Part shown: positions 1 to 8,137 of the stretch, one piece after another
Numbering within the stretch: position 1 is the first letter of the stretch
Layout: each line of letters opens with the position of its first letter
Assembly: GCA_050741255.1 (NCBI GenBank)
Contig: JBOIEQ010000013.1
Location: 1 to 49,180, forward strand
Length of the DNA stretch: 49,180 nucleotides
Direction: 5' to 3'
Origin: CAZXNF01 sp050741255
Lineage (GTDB): Bacteria > Pseudomonadota > Gammaproteobacteria > Burkholderiales > SG8-41
Translations under genes and position numbers: made by a program
The notes under the pieces: generated by a model
The model's input: the letters and a program-made list of their open reading frames with translations, nothing else
The model's database searches: none
Told to the model about the DNA's origin: nothing

Positions 1-146
1 GGGCCGGCATCCGTCGATCCCGCATCGACGAAAATCAGCGTACGCGGCCGCACGGTCTGCGCGGCGAGCGCGGCCAGCAGGGTGGGCAACGTCGCAGCCT
101 CGTTCAGGTAAGGCACCACGACGCTGACCGGCGCGCACTCAGCCAT
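1..146 (-). CDS. Glycosyltransferase family 2, N-terminal fragment (runs off the window)
   Basis: The minus-strand reading from ATG at 146 gives MAECAPVSVVVPYLNEA, then an LIFVDAGSTD stretch. This is the start of a GT-A fold family 2 glycosyltransferase: the VVVPYLNE strand, then the nucleotide-binding VDAGSTD segment. Only about 48 residues are inside the window, so donor and acceptor cannot be inferred. The start overlaps the stop of the upstream gene by 8 bp (ATGGCTGA), so it is probably translationally coupled to it. It belongs to the surface-glycan locus and would act at the cytoplasmic face of the inner membrane. Confidence 0.8.
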   Translation of the reverse strand, partial: MAECAPVSVVVPYLNEAATLPTLLAALAAQTVRPRTLIFVDAGSTDAG

Positions 147-1929
147 GGCGTGCACCGGGCGCGGGGGTGTCGAGAAATGCCGCCACGCAGTCGGGCGTCG
201 GCGGTCGCAGATAGTTGCGGGCGTACTCGCGCGCGGCCGCGGCTTGCCGTGCCCAAGTCTCGCGGGACAGCGCCGCCATGTCCGCCAGCGCGCTCGCGAG
301 GCCGCTGGCTTGCGCAGCCTGCCAGCGGAACGGCGGCTCGCCGATCAGCGGATCGGGATCGATCGGATCGCCGATGTCAAGGTGCAGGACCGCGCGGCCG
401 GCACTCAGGCCCTCGAGTCCGACCGTGGACGAGACGTAGGCCACGACATCGCACCAGTCCAGGTTGTCGGCGAGCGGCGTGCCCGACAGATCGCGCGCGG
501 CGGTGCGCACCCAGTCACGCAACGCCGCCGGCAGGTGTCCCAGTGGAAACTCAGGATGCGGTCGCACCGCGAGTTCGACCGCAAGGCCGGCCGACATCGC
601 CGCATGCCACCAACTGACCGCGCGCACGAGCTCGGTGACGCTCGACGACAGCGCGAGCAGCACGCGCGGCGGCGTGCCGGGCGCCGTTTTCGGCGGCGCA
701 TCGCGCCAGCGTTGCCGCAGGGCGCAGCCCGCGACGAGCAGCCCGGACGGGTAGTGCCCATGCTGCGCCAGATAATCGCGCGTCACAGTGCCCGCCGTGA
801 CGATGCGGTCGGGCAGCGGCGTGGCCGCGGCCTCGCCGGGCGCGAACAGCAGGGTGAGGTGGCGGGGTGTGATCGAGCTGTGCTGGTAACCGCACACGCT
901 GGTGCCGGGGCTCGCTTCCCGCACGGCGGACAGCAGCAGTTTCTCCAGCGACTTGTTCTCGTAGGGATAAACGAGCAGGGCCGGCTGGTGCCGGGTGAAA
1001 AAGACCGTCGCGGCCCGCAGGATCAGCAAGTGGTGCAGCAGTCCCCGGTCCCACACATCTTCACGCAAGGCCTGCGCTACCACCGGGCCGATGGGGACGC
1101 TGTCGATGGCCACCTCAAGGTCGAAGCGCGCGAGCGATTGCGCGCGTCGCGCATCCGCGTAAGCCTTGAGCATGTCCGTGGCCGTCAACTGCGCGAACAG
1201 CGGACTGTATTCTTCCGCCAGCGAGCGCAGCCGGCGCAGCCGTGTCCGGTAGGGCGGGGGTATGTAGCTCAGGTAATGCACGCGCCGCAGGGGCGATGCG
1301 GCGCGGATCATCTCGCGCAGGGGGCCGAAATAAGTGTCGAAACCCGTCCGCAGCGGCGCGTCGAAATAGGTAAACAGGCACACATCGACTGCGGCCGGCG
1401 CGGGCGCACGCCACGTGCCGGTACGGAACGCCACGAGCAGCCGCAAAACTTGTCCCGCGAGCCGCAGCGGCGCAGCCACGTGGTCAGCGCACCATTCGCG
1501 CAGTCCGGGCGATGCGAAGCGACATTCGTAGCCACGGGCGCGTGCCCATGCGGTGAAGGCCTCGATCTGCCCGCGCGTGGCGCCCAGCACGTGGAGTTCG
1601 GTCACCTCCTGCCGATCGGCGATTTCGGTCAGGGCCATCAGTTCTAAAAGGCGATCGCCAAGATCGGACGACAGCAGGTTCTTGGCGGTGGAGGCGTGTG
1701 CCCACCAGGCGGGCGAGGCGTTGCGGCGATTGAGCTCGCCGAGACTCTCGATGAGCCGCGTGCCCCACTCGCGCCCCCGGGTCCGGAAAATCTCGGCAAG
1801 ATCGACTTCGGCGGCGCCGTTCCCGCTGCGCGGGTTGGCGTCGCGCGCCGCGCCGCACGTCACCCAATGACTGCCGGGGCCGGGCGCACGTAGAGAGCGG
1901 GCGAAAATAAAGCGCTTGGCGGAACTCAC
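139..1929 (-). CDS. Surface carbohydrate biosynthesis protein, LIC13510-like (putative GT-B-type transferase)
   Basis: About 596 residues from a GTG at 1929. The frame is open up to an ATG at 2100, but that start would overlap the upstream radical SAM gene by 59 bp and adds low-complexity sequence, so I prefer the GTG. No good Shine-Dalgarno site is seen and the start is uncertain. The C-terminal half has the GT-B/CDP-glycerol-transferase-like pattern: VCGYQHSSITP, then VELAVRPHPEFPLG, then DVVAYVSSTVGLEGLSAG, the usual nucleotide-sugar-binding end of such folds. From memory it resembles the LIC13510-type surface carbohydrate biosynthesis family. Role and substrate are unproven; context says it acts in surface glycan assembly. 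Confidence 0.65.
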   Translation of the reverse strand: MSSAKRFIFARSLRAPGPGSHWVTCGAARDANPRSGNGAAEVDLAEIFRTRGREWGTRLIESLGELNRRNASPAWWAHASTAKNLLSSDLGDRLLELMALTEIADRQEVTELHVLGATRGQIEAFTAWARARGYECRFASPGLREWCADHVAAPLRLAGQVLRLLVAFRTGTWRAPAPAAVDVCLFTYFDAPLRTGFDTYFGPLREMIRAASPLRRVHYLSYIPPPYRTRLRRLRSLAEEYSPLFAQLTATDMLKAYADARRAQSLARFDLEVAIDSVPIGPVVAQALREDVWDRGLLHHLLILRAATVFFTRHQPALLVYPYENKSLEKLLLSAVREASPGTSVCGYQHSSITPRHLTLLFAPGEAAATPLPDRIVTAGTVTRDYLAQHGHYPSGLLVAGCALRQRWRDAPPKTAPGTPPRVLLALSSSVTELVRAVSWWHAAMSAGLAVELAVRPHPEFPLGHLPAALRDWVRTAARDLSGTPLADNLDWCDVVAYVSSTVGLEGLSAGRAVLHLDIGDPIDPDPLIGEPPFRWQAAQASGLASALADMAALSRETWARQAAAAREYARNYLRPPTPDCVAAFLDTPAPGARHG

Positions 1930-2041
1930 GAGGGCATCGCGATCGCGGGTCGCGTCAGCAAGCGTGCGCGGGCTGGCTTGCGGTGGTGGTGACTGCGGAG
2001 CGTGGGCGAAGCGCTTCGGCGGTATAACGACGTCCGCGCGG

Positions 2042-3163
2042 TCACGCGCCGCGATAGCGCGCCGACAGATTGTCCTTGGCAATGTCCTTGCCTGCGACAA
2101 GATCGAACAGGTCGGTGTTGGACAGCTTCACGGCCTCTTCCGGCGGCAGGTTGTGGCGGTTCGTGTACACGAGCGCGTCCGCGTGCGGCAGCAACTGGTC
2201 GCACTGGTCGCAGTAGGGGAACAGGCCGAATTCCTTGGACCGGTGCGCGTAACGCAGCAGGCGGTACTTCGCGCCGTTCAGGATCTCCAGCACCGGCGTC
2301 TCGAAGGCGTTGCCGAGGATGATCTGGTTGTTGTAGTCGTAGCAGCAGGGAATGACTTCGCCATTCCACTGGATCTGCAGCGGGCCGTTTTCCGGGCGGC
2401 CGCAGGTGGTCTTGTGCTCGAGCGCCGGGTCGCGGTCGCGATAGTCGCGGCCATCGCCGAAGTTGTGCGGTTTCCAGATCTCGATCGCGTCGACCTTCGG
2501 TTCCCAGAACTCGCGGAACGCAACCTCGTCGCCCTTGTTTTCCGGCAACTCGAGATAGGAAATCTGCACCTTGGTCTTCGCGCCCATGTCGTCGCGCAGC
2601 TTCAGGAATTCCAGCAGGCCCTTCATGGTGCGGTCGAAGTCGAGGCCCTGCATGACGGCGTTGTAGGTCTCGGTGCGCATGCCGTAGAAGCTGATGCGCA
2701 TTTCGTCGAGCCCGGCTTCCAGCAGGGTGCGGGCGCGTTTGCTGTTCAGCGCCGAGCCGTTGGAGATGATGTAGGTCGAGAGGCCTTTTGAGCGCGCATA
2801 GGAAATCTTCTTTTCCAGCCGGCGGTCGAGCATCGGTTCGCCGAAGCCGGTGAGCACGACCTTCTTCGCGCCGAGCGCGGCCACTTCGTCGATGCTCTTC
2901 TCGTACTTGGCCTGGTCCATGATGCCGTGGTCGCGCGCGTGTTCGTGCTTGTCGCGCGGGCACATGATGCAGGAGGCGTTGCAGTTGTCGGTCACCTCGT
3001 AGCGCACCTCGGGGTGCAGCAGGGCGGTGACGGGGGCGTCGACCGGGATCGCGGCCAGCTTGCCCTTGATGCGGTCGGCGGGCAGCGTGACGCTGCCGTC
3101 GGTCAGCAGGCGGTCCTGGCTGTAACGGTCGATCTGCTTGATGGGAATGATCACGGAACTCAT
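2042..3163 (-). CDS. Radical SAM protein with SPASM domain
   Basis: 373 residues. A radical SAM [4Fe-4S] motif CX3CX2C lies at C61, C65 and C68 (CNASCIMC), followed by GFGEP at about 107-110 and ISNGS at about 133-137, both typical of the SAM-binding barrel. The C-terminal SPASM part has C254, the pair C273-C274 and C318/C321 as auxiliary cluster ligands. No precursor peptide gene is visible beside it, and it sits among glycan genes, so a sugar or other small-molecule substrate is more likely than a RiPP. The substrate cannot be named from sequence. It starts 28 bp after the stop of the upstream GT-B-like gene, so it is likely co-transcribed. Confidence 0.85.
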   Translation of the reverse strand: MSSVIIPIKQIDRYSQDRLLTDGSVTLPADRIKGKLAAIPVDAPVTALLHPEVRYEVTDNCNASCIMCPRDKHEHARDHGIMDQAKYEKSIDEVAALGAKKVVLTGFGEPMLDRRLEKKISYARSKGLSTYIISNGSALNSKRARTLLEAGLDEMRISFYGMRTETYNAVMQGLDFDRTMKGLLEFLKLRDDMGAKTKVQISYLELPENKGDEVAFREFWEPKVDAIEIWKPHNFGDGRDYRDRDPALEHKTTCGRPENGPLQIQWNGEVIPCCYDYNNQIILGNAFETPVLEILNGAKYRLLRYAHRSKEFGLFPYCDQCDQLLPHADALVYTNRHNLPPEEAVKLSNTDLFDLVAGKDIAKDNLSARYRGA

Positions 3164-3191
3164 GGAGGCACCCGGCGCAAGGCCCGGAAAA

Positions 3192-4184
3192 TTAACGGGG
3201 AATTATACCCGCGAGGGCTGCCATCACCATCGGCAGGGTGGGTGTGTCCGTCCGGTAGGCCTCGACAAAGCGCGCAATCACCGTCTGGCGGGCCGTTTCG
3301 TCGGTCAACGCGGCGACCACATCCGCCGGGGGGGTATTGTCGCGGGCGAGAAACGCGGCGCCCGCGGCACAGATGGCGGGTGTGTCATAGCCCTTCATGG
3401 TCTTCAACGCACCACCGCCGGCGCTCGCGAGCAGCACGTGCAGCGAGGGGATGCCCAGGAAGCCCGCCTCCACCGCAACCGACGAGAACTGTGTGACGAC
3501 CAGGGGGAACTCGCGCGCGAGCGTCACCGCCAGCGGCTCGGCGCTGACGTCGATCCAGCGTTCGCCGAGCAAGGCAGCAAAGGGCGCATAGGCACCCCTG
3601 GCGACACCGGGATCCCGGGGATGCGCGCGGAACAATACAGTCGGGGCCAGCGTGCGCAGCGCGCGCAGCACCCACTCCAGGGTCGCGACGTTGTGGGCGG
3701 TTTCGGGTTGGCCCGCCCACAGCACTTCGTACGGCGCGCGGGCGGCGGCGCAGGCGACCGGCTGGCCGCGCAGCGCGTCGTAGCGCACCGGCGAGATGAC
3801 CGCGATCGGCGAGGCATGGCCCCGCGCCAGATAGAGGTCGCGCGACCACCCGCTTTCCACGATCAGCAGGCGCGTGGGCGCCGCCGCCACCTCGGCATAG
3901 TTGCCGGGGAAGTCCTCGATGCAGGCGACGGGTATGCCGAGGTGCGCGGCTGCCCGGCGGGCGGCCATCTCCGTCGCGATGCCGGGAATGCTGGCCGAGG
4001 TTCCGCAGACGAGCACTGGTGGCCGTTGCGCCGAGAGCCACGCGCGCCACGCCTCGACCGAGTCGCCGTACGCGGAGGTATCGACGAGCCGGGCGCCGGC
4101 CGCGCGCGCCACCGGGTCGATCGTGCGCACGGGCCCGTCGTCGTAGGCGACGAAGGCGCAGGTCCTGAACGAAGTGGGGTTCAC
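3192..4184 (-). CDS. Putative GT-B-like polysaccharide biosynthesis protein
   Basis: 330 residues, no signal peptide or membrane segment. I do not recognise a named family. The C-terminal half has features shared by GT-B-type and capsule-export (KpsS/WbpX-like) proteins: VLFRAHPRDPG at about 204-214 and VVTQFSSVAVEAGFLGIP at about 250-267, which resembles the donor-binding end of nucleotide-sugar transferases. The N-terminal half could form the first Rossmann-like domain. It lies between a small doubtful ORF and the radical SAM gene in the same orientation. Glycosyltransferase or polymer-handling activity is an inference. Confidence 0.55.
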   Translation of the reverse strand: MNPTSFRTCAFVAYDDGPVRTIDPVARAAGARLVDTSAYGDSVEAWRAWLSAQRPPVLVCGTSASIPGIATEMAARRAAAHLGIPVACIEDFPGNYAEVAAAPTRLLIVESGWSRDLYLARGHASPIAVISPVRYDALRGQPVACAAARAPYEVLWAGQPETAHNVATLEWVLRALRTLAPTVLFRAHPRDPGVARGAYAPFAALLGERWIDVSAEPLAVTLAREFPLVVTQFSSVAVEAGFLGIPSLHVLLASAGGGALKTMKGYDTPAICAAGAAFLARDNTPPADVVAALTDETARQTVIARFVEAYRTDTPTLPMVMAALAGIIPR

Positions 4185-4586
4185 TGCACCCGCACCCGAC
4201 TGTCGCGCAAGTCACAGTACAATCGGCACCATGCTGGGACGCTCCTCATTGACCGTACGCCATCCGGGCCTGCTCGATCGCGTGCAAAGCCGCATGCTGT
4301 TCGGGTCGAGCTACGCCGACCGCCATCTCGTGCCGTCGCCCGACGCCGCGCAGATGCGCCACGCCGACTGAACGCGGCCGGAAGTTGAGCTCAAATTCCC
4401 CGTCGAAACCGGTGCCCGCAGCGATTTTAAGCCCGCTATTGACAACGCGAGCCCGGTTGGCGGCGCCGAATTCGCGCCAGTGGTTCGAGCGGCGCGCGGA
4501 AGCCTGCGAGGACAAATGCGCCGAGACCCGCTCCAGGAGGGGTGCGGAAAGCGGGAACCTGACCATGCTTTCGATGCGGTACCGGG
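4185..4586. other. 402-bp stretch between genes, with a possible gene remnant
   Basis: No recognisable complete gene. The minus strand has a 106-codon frame from ATG at 4566 to TGA at 4246, in operon orientation and 20 bp after the upstream glycosyltransferase stop. Its first 65 codons look protein-like, for example RRSNHWREFGAANRARV and GTGFDGEFELNF, which loosely recalls the N-terminus of polysaccharide-locus methyltransferases. The rest looks random. A 45-codon plus-strand frame from ATG at 4231 also exists and has no recognisable similarity. My best reading is a decayed or recombination-truncated gene, but it could be a real small ORF. Confidence 0.3.
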
Positions 4587-5510
4587 TCACTTGAGAAAGC
4601 CGCCGAGCTGGGGGCGCCGGCCGCGCAGCTCGTCCCACACGCCGTGCAGATTTCCCCGCGCGCGGCTCCAGGCGTCGCGGTCACCCTTCAGCAGCGCCTG
4701 CGCGGCATGTAGTACCGGCAGCGCAAAGTTTGCCAGCCAGGCACGCGCGACCGACAGGCCGCGCGCCCGGTACTTCCGCACGAGGTACATGCGGTTCACG
4801 ATCTGCCAGCGGCCGAGCAGTGCCTGGCGATCGGGCCGCACGGGCCGACTGTAATGCGCGACGCGCGCGCCGGCCACCAGCGCCAGGCGGTAGCGGCTGC
4901 GCACATTAAAGCTATAGTCGACGTCCTCAAGGTAGCCGGTGCCCTTGAACCATTCGTCGTACGGAAAATCACGCACGACTTCGCGCCGCCAGACAGTCGC
5001 GCCGCCGCACAGCCAGTCGGTGTCGAGGTCGCGCGGCTGGCAGCCGAGGATGGAGGTGCAGCCCGAGGGCAATACCCGGCCTGGCTGCGGGCTGTCGAGC
5101 CCGGCGAGGCTCTTGACGCGCGTCCAGCGGGCCGGCGGCGCATTGGTGATGCTGAACGCGGTACCGCCGAGATCATCGCCTGCGGCATCCCAGTAGGCCA
5201 TCATCCGTTCGATGGCTTCGGACTCGAGCACGATGTCATCGTCGAGATAACCCGCCAGCGTGATGCCCTCGCGCACGCGCTGCATGCCCGCGTTGCGTTG
5301 CCGGGCGAGCGATGGCGGATATTCGCGCACGTAGTCGAGCGGCAGCGTGGCGAATTCGTCGCACACGGCGCGCACGTCGGGCTGGCTTGCGTCCACGATG
5401 ATGACCTGGTCCACCGGGCGCGTCTGCGCTGCAAGGCTCGTCAACATCGTGCGGAGATCGTCCGGACGGTCCATCGTGGGGACCACGAAGGCGATGGTGT
5501 GTCGGCTCAC
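4587..5510 (-). CDS. Glycosyltransferase family 2
   Basis: 307 residues, a full-length GT-A family 2 enzyme. IAFVVPTMDRPDDLR at the N-terminus and VIIVDASQPD at about 36-45 form the nucleotide-binding strands. LDDDIVLE at 89-96 carries the metal-binding DXD-type acidic cluster. GTGYLEDVDYS at about 190-200 provides the ED pair expected for the catalytic base. There is no clear membrane segment. It would transfer a sugar from a nucleotide donor to a lipid-linked glycan in the cytoplasm. Donor and linkage cannot be inferred. It is divergent from the plus-strand methyltransferase gene at 5556, with about 45 bp between the two start codons. Confidence 0.88.
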   Translation of the reverse strand: MSRHTIAFVVPTMDRPDDLRTMLTSLAAQTRPVDQVIIVDASQPDVRAVCDEFATLPLDYVREYPPSLARQRNAGMQRVREGITLAGYLDDDIVLESEAIERMMAYWDAAGDDLGGTAFSITNAPPARWTRVKSLAGLDSPQPGRVLPSGCTSILGCQPRDLDTDWLCGGATVWRREVVRDFPYDEWFKGTGYLEDVDYSFNVRSRYRLALVAGARVAHYSRPVRPDRQALLGRWQIVNRMYLVRKYRARGLSVARAWLANFALPVLHAAQALLKGDRDAWSRARGNLHGVWDELRGRRPQLGGFLK

Positions 5511-5555
5511 GGTCTGCCGTCCGGGGGCGCTGAACGCAGGTTATGATGATTGCGC

Positions 5556-6533
5556 ATGCGTAACCTTATCCGACAACTCGTACCCCTGTGCGCGCCGATC
5601 GCCGACGTGATGCTGGCGCCGCTGAGCATGGCGGCCGCCTTGCTGCTGCGGTTCGTGCGGCGCATCGGCATCCGGCGCTTGCCGATGAGCCGTGCTGGTC
5701 TCAGGGCTGTCGGTGTTTATCCCCTGGTGGACCACTATTACGAACCGTTGTTTCATCCCCGCCACCTGCGCATTGCGTTGTCCGAGCAGCGTGCGCTGCC
5801 CGCTATCCACTGGGACGAGGCGGGGCAACGCGAACTCCTCGCGCGGCTTCGGTATGGCGACGAACTCAAGGCGATTCCGCTGGAAGGCGAACCCGGCGAA
5901 GGATTCTATTACAACAACGGCCATTTCGGCCCGGGTGACGCCGAGTGCTACTACAGCTTGATCCGTCAGTTCCGTCCGCGGCGCATCGTGGAGATCGGCG
6001 CAGGGTACTCGACGCAGATCGCACAGTGGGGTGTGGCGGTGAACCGACAACGCGATGCCGGCTATCTCTGCGAACATACCTGCATCGAACCCTTCGAGAT
6101 GCCCTGGCTGGAGGCCATGGACGGCGTGCGCGTGCTGCGCGAACGGGTGGAAACGGTCGATCGCCGTGTTTTCTCGACCCTGGCACGCGGCGATATCCTG
6201 TTCATCGATTCGTCGCACATGATCCGCCCCCAGGGCGATGTGCTATTTGAATACCTCGAGCTGCTGCCCGCCCTCGCGCCGGGCGTGCTGGTGCACGTGC
6301 ACGACATTTTCACGCCCCGCGACTATCCGGCGCGGTGGTTGGTGGACGAAGTGAAATTCTGGAACGAACAATATTTGCTGGAAGCTTTCCTGAGCTTCAA
6401 CAGTGCCTTCAGGATCATCGCGGGGCTGGCGTTTCTGCAGGCGCGCTGCCCGGCCGAGTTGCACGCGGCCTTTCCGGTGCTGGCGGCGCAACCGGCGGCG
6501 GAGCCGGGGTCTTTCTGGATGGCGCGTAATTGA
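5556..6533 (+). CDS. Class I SAM-dependent methyltransferase with N-terminal hydrophobic segment
   Basis: 325 residues from ATG at 5556. A TTG at 5550 in the same frame is closer to the weak AGG at 5538-5540, so the start is uncertain by two codons. Motif I is IVEIGAGYST at about 144-153, followed by ILFIDSSHM and a VLVHVHDIF strand, a pattern seen in Methyltransf_24-type O-methyltransferases. Residues about 11-34 are hydrophobic and could anchor the protein at the membrane. It is the only plus-strand gene in the first 37 kb, which suggests its own promoter or a separate insertion event. A glycan-modifying role is inferred from position only. Confidence 0.75.
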   Translation: MRNLIRQLVPLCAPIADVMLAPLSMAAALLLRFVRRIGIRRLPMSRAGLRAVGVYPLVDHYYEPLFHPRHLRIALSEQRALPAIHWDEAGQRELLARLRYGDELKAIPLEGEPGEGFYYNNGHFGPGDAECYYSLIRQFRPRRIVEIGAGYSTQIAQWGVAVNRQRDAGYLCEHTCIEPFEMPWLEAMDGVRVLRERVETVDRRVFSTLARGDILFIDSSHMIRPQGDVLFEYLELLPALAPGVLVHVHDIFTPRDYPARWLVDEVKFWNEQYLLEAFLSFNSAFRIIAGLAFLQARCPAELHAAFPVLAAQPAAEPGSFWMARN

Positions 6534-6600
6534 CGCATCCAAATTGGGCTAGGCCAACACTCTTAAACAAATGTTGGAACGCTAAAGTTTTCGTCAGGAC

Positions 6601-7602
6601 CTAGTCCAGATTGCCCAGCGTATGGCCGCCGCTCGCCCAGCCGCCAGCGGTGGGCAGCAGCAGTTTGTACAAACGGTAAACGAGCAGGGCGAGCCGGCCG
6701 CGCCCCCGGAACCTCGGCAGACGCGTGTTCCAGGCCACGCGGCTGCGCAGCGCGGTCTCGATCGCTTGTGCAGTTGCGGTGTCGAACCGCTGGCGGTTCG
6801 GCTCGAAGAGTTCGAGCGCGTAGTCCACGTAACCGTACAGCAGTGAGATGGCCATGGCGTGCGCGAGACGCACTCGGCACAGGTGCTCGTCCGTTTCAGC
6901 TTCGAGTTGTTGCTGGAACGCACGCTCTGTTTTGAAGTACAACGCGTCGCCGAACACCAACTGTCCCTTTGATCCACCATAGCGGGCACCGCGGGCGCGC
7001 TTCCAGTAAGCATGGCGCAGGTCCATCAACTGGAAGCCGGCGCCGTGAAGCAGCGTTTCGACTTCTCCAAAAGACGATTGGCCCTGGTACAGCGCGGCGA
7101 ATTGCACCTCCACCTCTAGACCGAACACAGATGTGGCGAGCACTCTTTCCGCCCCCTCAAGTATTGGGAGTTCCGCACCCTGGGTGTCGATCTTGAGAAA
7201 ATCCGGTGTTTGAATGTCGTGCTTCGACAGCAAAGTATCAAGACTGTCAGCCGTGACTTTTACCTGCTCAACTGTGTCGAAGCGTGCGGAATCTGCAAAC
7301 TGTTCAAGGAAAGTCTTATTGGGTGCAAGGAGCGAAGAAGTGCCGGGGTCGCGAGCGACATTCAGTAATAGTTCACTGTGCGAGCGATGTGCAGCAGCAT
7401 TGATATACACGAAGTGCTTTCTATCGTGGGCTTCGCGGAGACGTGCGCATTCAATAGGATCGGGCTCGAAACCGATCACTCGTAGATATTTTCGCGTGAT
7501 AGCCCAGTTGGGCTGCAGGCCACCCCGTGCACCGATGTCAACCAGTGTTATCGGATGCGCTTCGAATAGCGGTGTAATTGATGAGTCTATGAAGACGGAC
7601 AC
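6601..7602 (-). CDS. FkbM family methyltransferase
   Basis: 333 residues from GTG at 7602. VDIGARGG at 21-28 is SAM motif I, VIGFEPDP at about 42-49 follows, and DFLKIDTQGAELPILEG at about 134-150 is the hallmark of the FkbM family. FkbM proteins are O-methyltransferases common in surface-glycan loci. About 110 C-terminal residues (LAHAMAISLLYGYVDYALELF onward, split here only for quoting) extend beyond the core and may bind the acceptor. It converges with the plus-strand methyltransferase, with 67 bp between the two stops. The DNA just upstream (7603-7740) is AT-richer than its neighbours. Confidence 0.85.
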   Translation of the reverse strand: MSVFIDSSITPLFEAHPITLVDIGARGGLQPNWAITRKYLRVIGFEPDPIECARLREAHDRKHFVYINAAAHRSHSELLLNVARDPGTSSLLAPNKTFLEQFADSARFDTVEQVKVTADSLDTLLSKHDIQTPDFLKIDTQGAELPILEGAERVLATSVFGLEVEVQFAALYQGQSSFGEVETLLHGAGFQLMDLRHAYWKRARGARYGGSKGQLVFGDALYFKTERAFQQQLEAETDEHLCRVRLAHAMAISLLYGYVDYALELFEPNRQRFDTATAQAIETALRSRVAWNTRLPRFRGRGRLALLVYRLYKLLLPTAGGWASGGHTLGNLD

Positions 7603-7708
7603 GGTAGAGTACTCTGAGGCAGCTAATGATGTATCTTGCGCTGGCAGATTCAGCGACTCGTATATAAGACCCCGTACCCGAGCCTACACACGATATTTTC
7701 TCTGTGCA

Positions 7709-8107
7709 TTACATCAACAAAGCAACAGCTAATTTATCAGCATGCGATCTGATTTCGGAAATCGCCGTCGCTTCAGGCGATATGCTGCGTAAAGGAGGCC
7801 CAATCGTATAGAGGTTATTTTTCACAAGGCCTTCCGCGCCAATCAACGAGCTGTCTTGGTGACTATCGAATCCCAATTTCAACAGATCAGGTCTTGCAAG
7901 ACCCTCTTTAATCATCGATCGAACAAGAGGATCGTTGATCTTACTGTAGTCTGTAAGGGGTCCGGTGCAAATGACTATTTTGTCCACTAGCAGATTGAAT
8001 GACTGTGTGGTTTCGATGATTCGAGCCGCAAATGAACGCAATCCCATCAGGTTGCTCCTGCGCAATTGACCGGCTTTCCAGGCAATCTGAAATCTCGACG
8101 CGTCATT
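7709..8107 (-). pseudogene. C-terminal relic of a FAD/NAD(P)-binding protein (NAD_binding_9-like)
   Basis: The longest frame has a TTG start at 8065 (118 codons), but protein-like sequence continues back to an in-frame TGA near 8108. The pattern ICTGPLTDYS at about 32-41, then PLVRSMIKEGLARPD, then IGPPLRS matches the C-terminal end of FAD/NAD(P)-binding proteins of roughly 450-600 residues. The N-terminal FAD-binding GxGxxG region is missing, and only about 30 bp lie between the relic and the ABC transporter stop. Base composition is clearly less GC-rich than that of the neighbours. I read it as a truncated horizontally acquired gene. A short functional protein cannot be excluded. Confidence 0.7.
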
Positions 8108-8137
8108 TCAGGGATAAACCTTCTGCATTTGTCAGAT

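Noticed and set aside
145..1647. Long plus-strand ORF (500 codons) opposite the LIC13510-like gene
   Set aside because: Arg/Gln-rich antisense translation of a high-GC gene, with no recognisable domain; the minus strand carries coherent motifs.
4231..4371. Small plus-strand ORF (MLGRSSLTVRHPGLL)
   Set aside because: No family similarity, ribosome-binding site or conservation evidence; noted only within the gap entry.
6534..6600. Terminator between the convergent methyltransferase genes (TTGGGCTAGGCCAA)
   Set aside because: The stem is only four paired bases with a mismatch and lacks a T-run.
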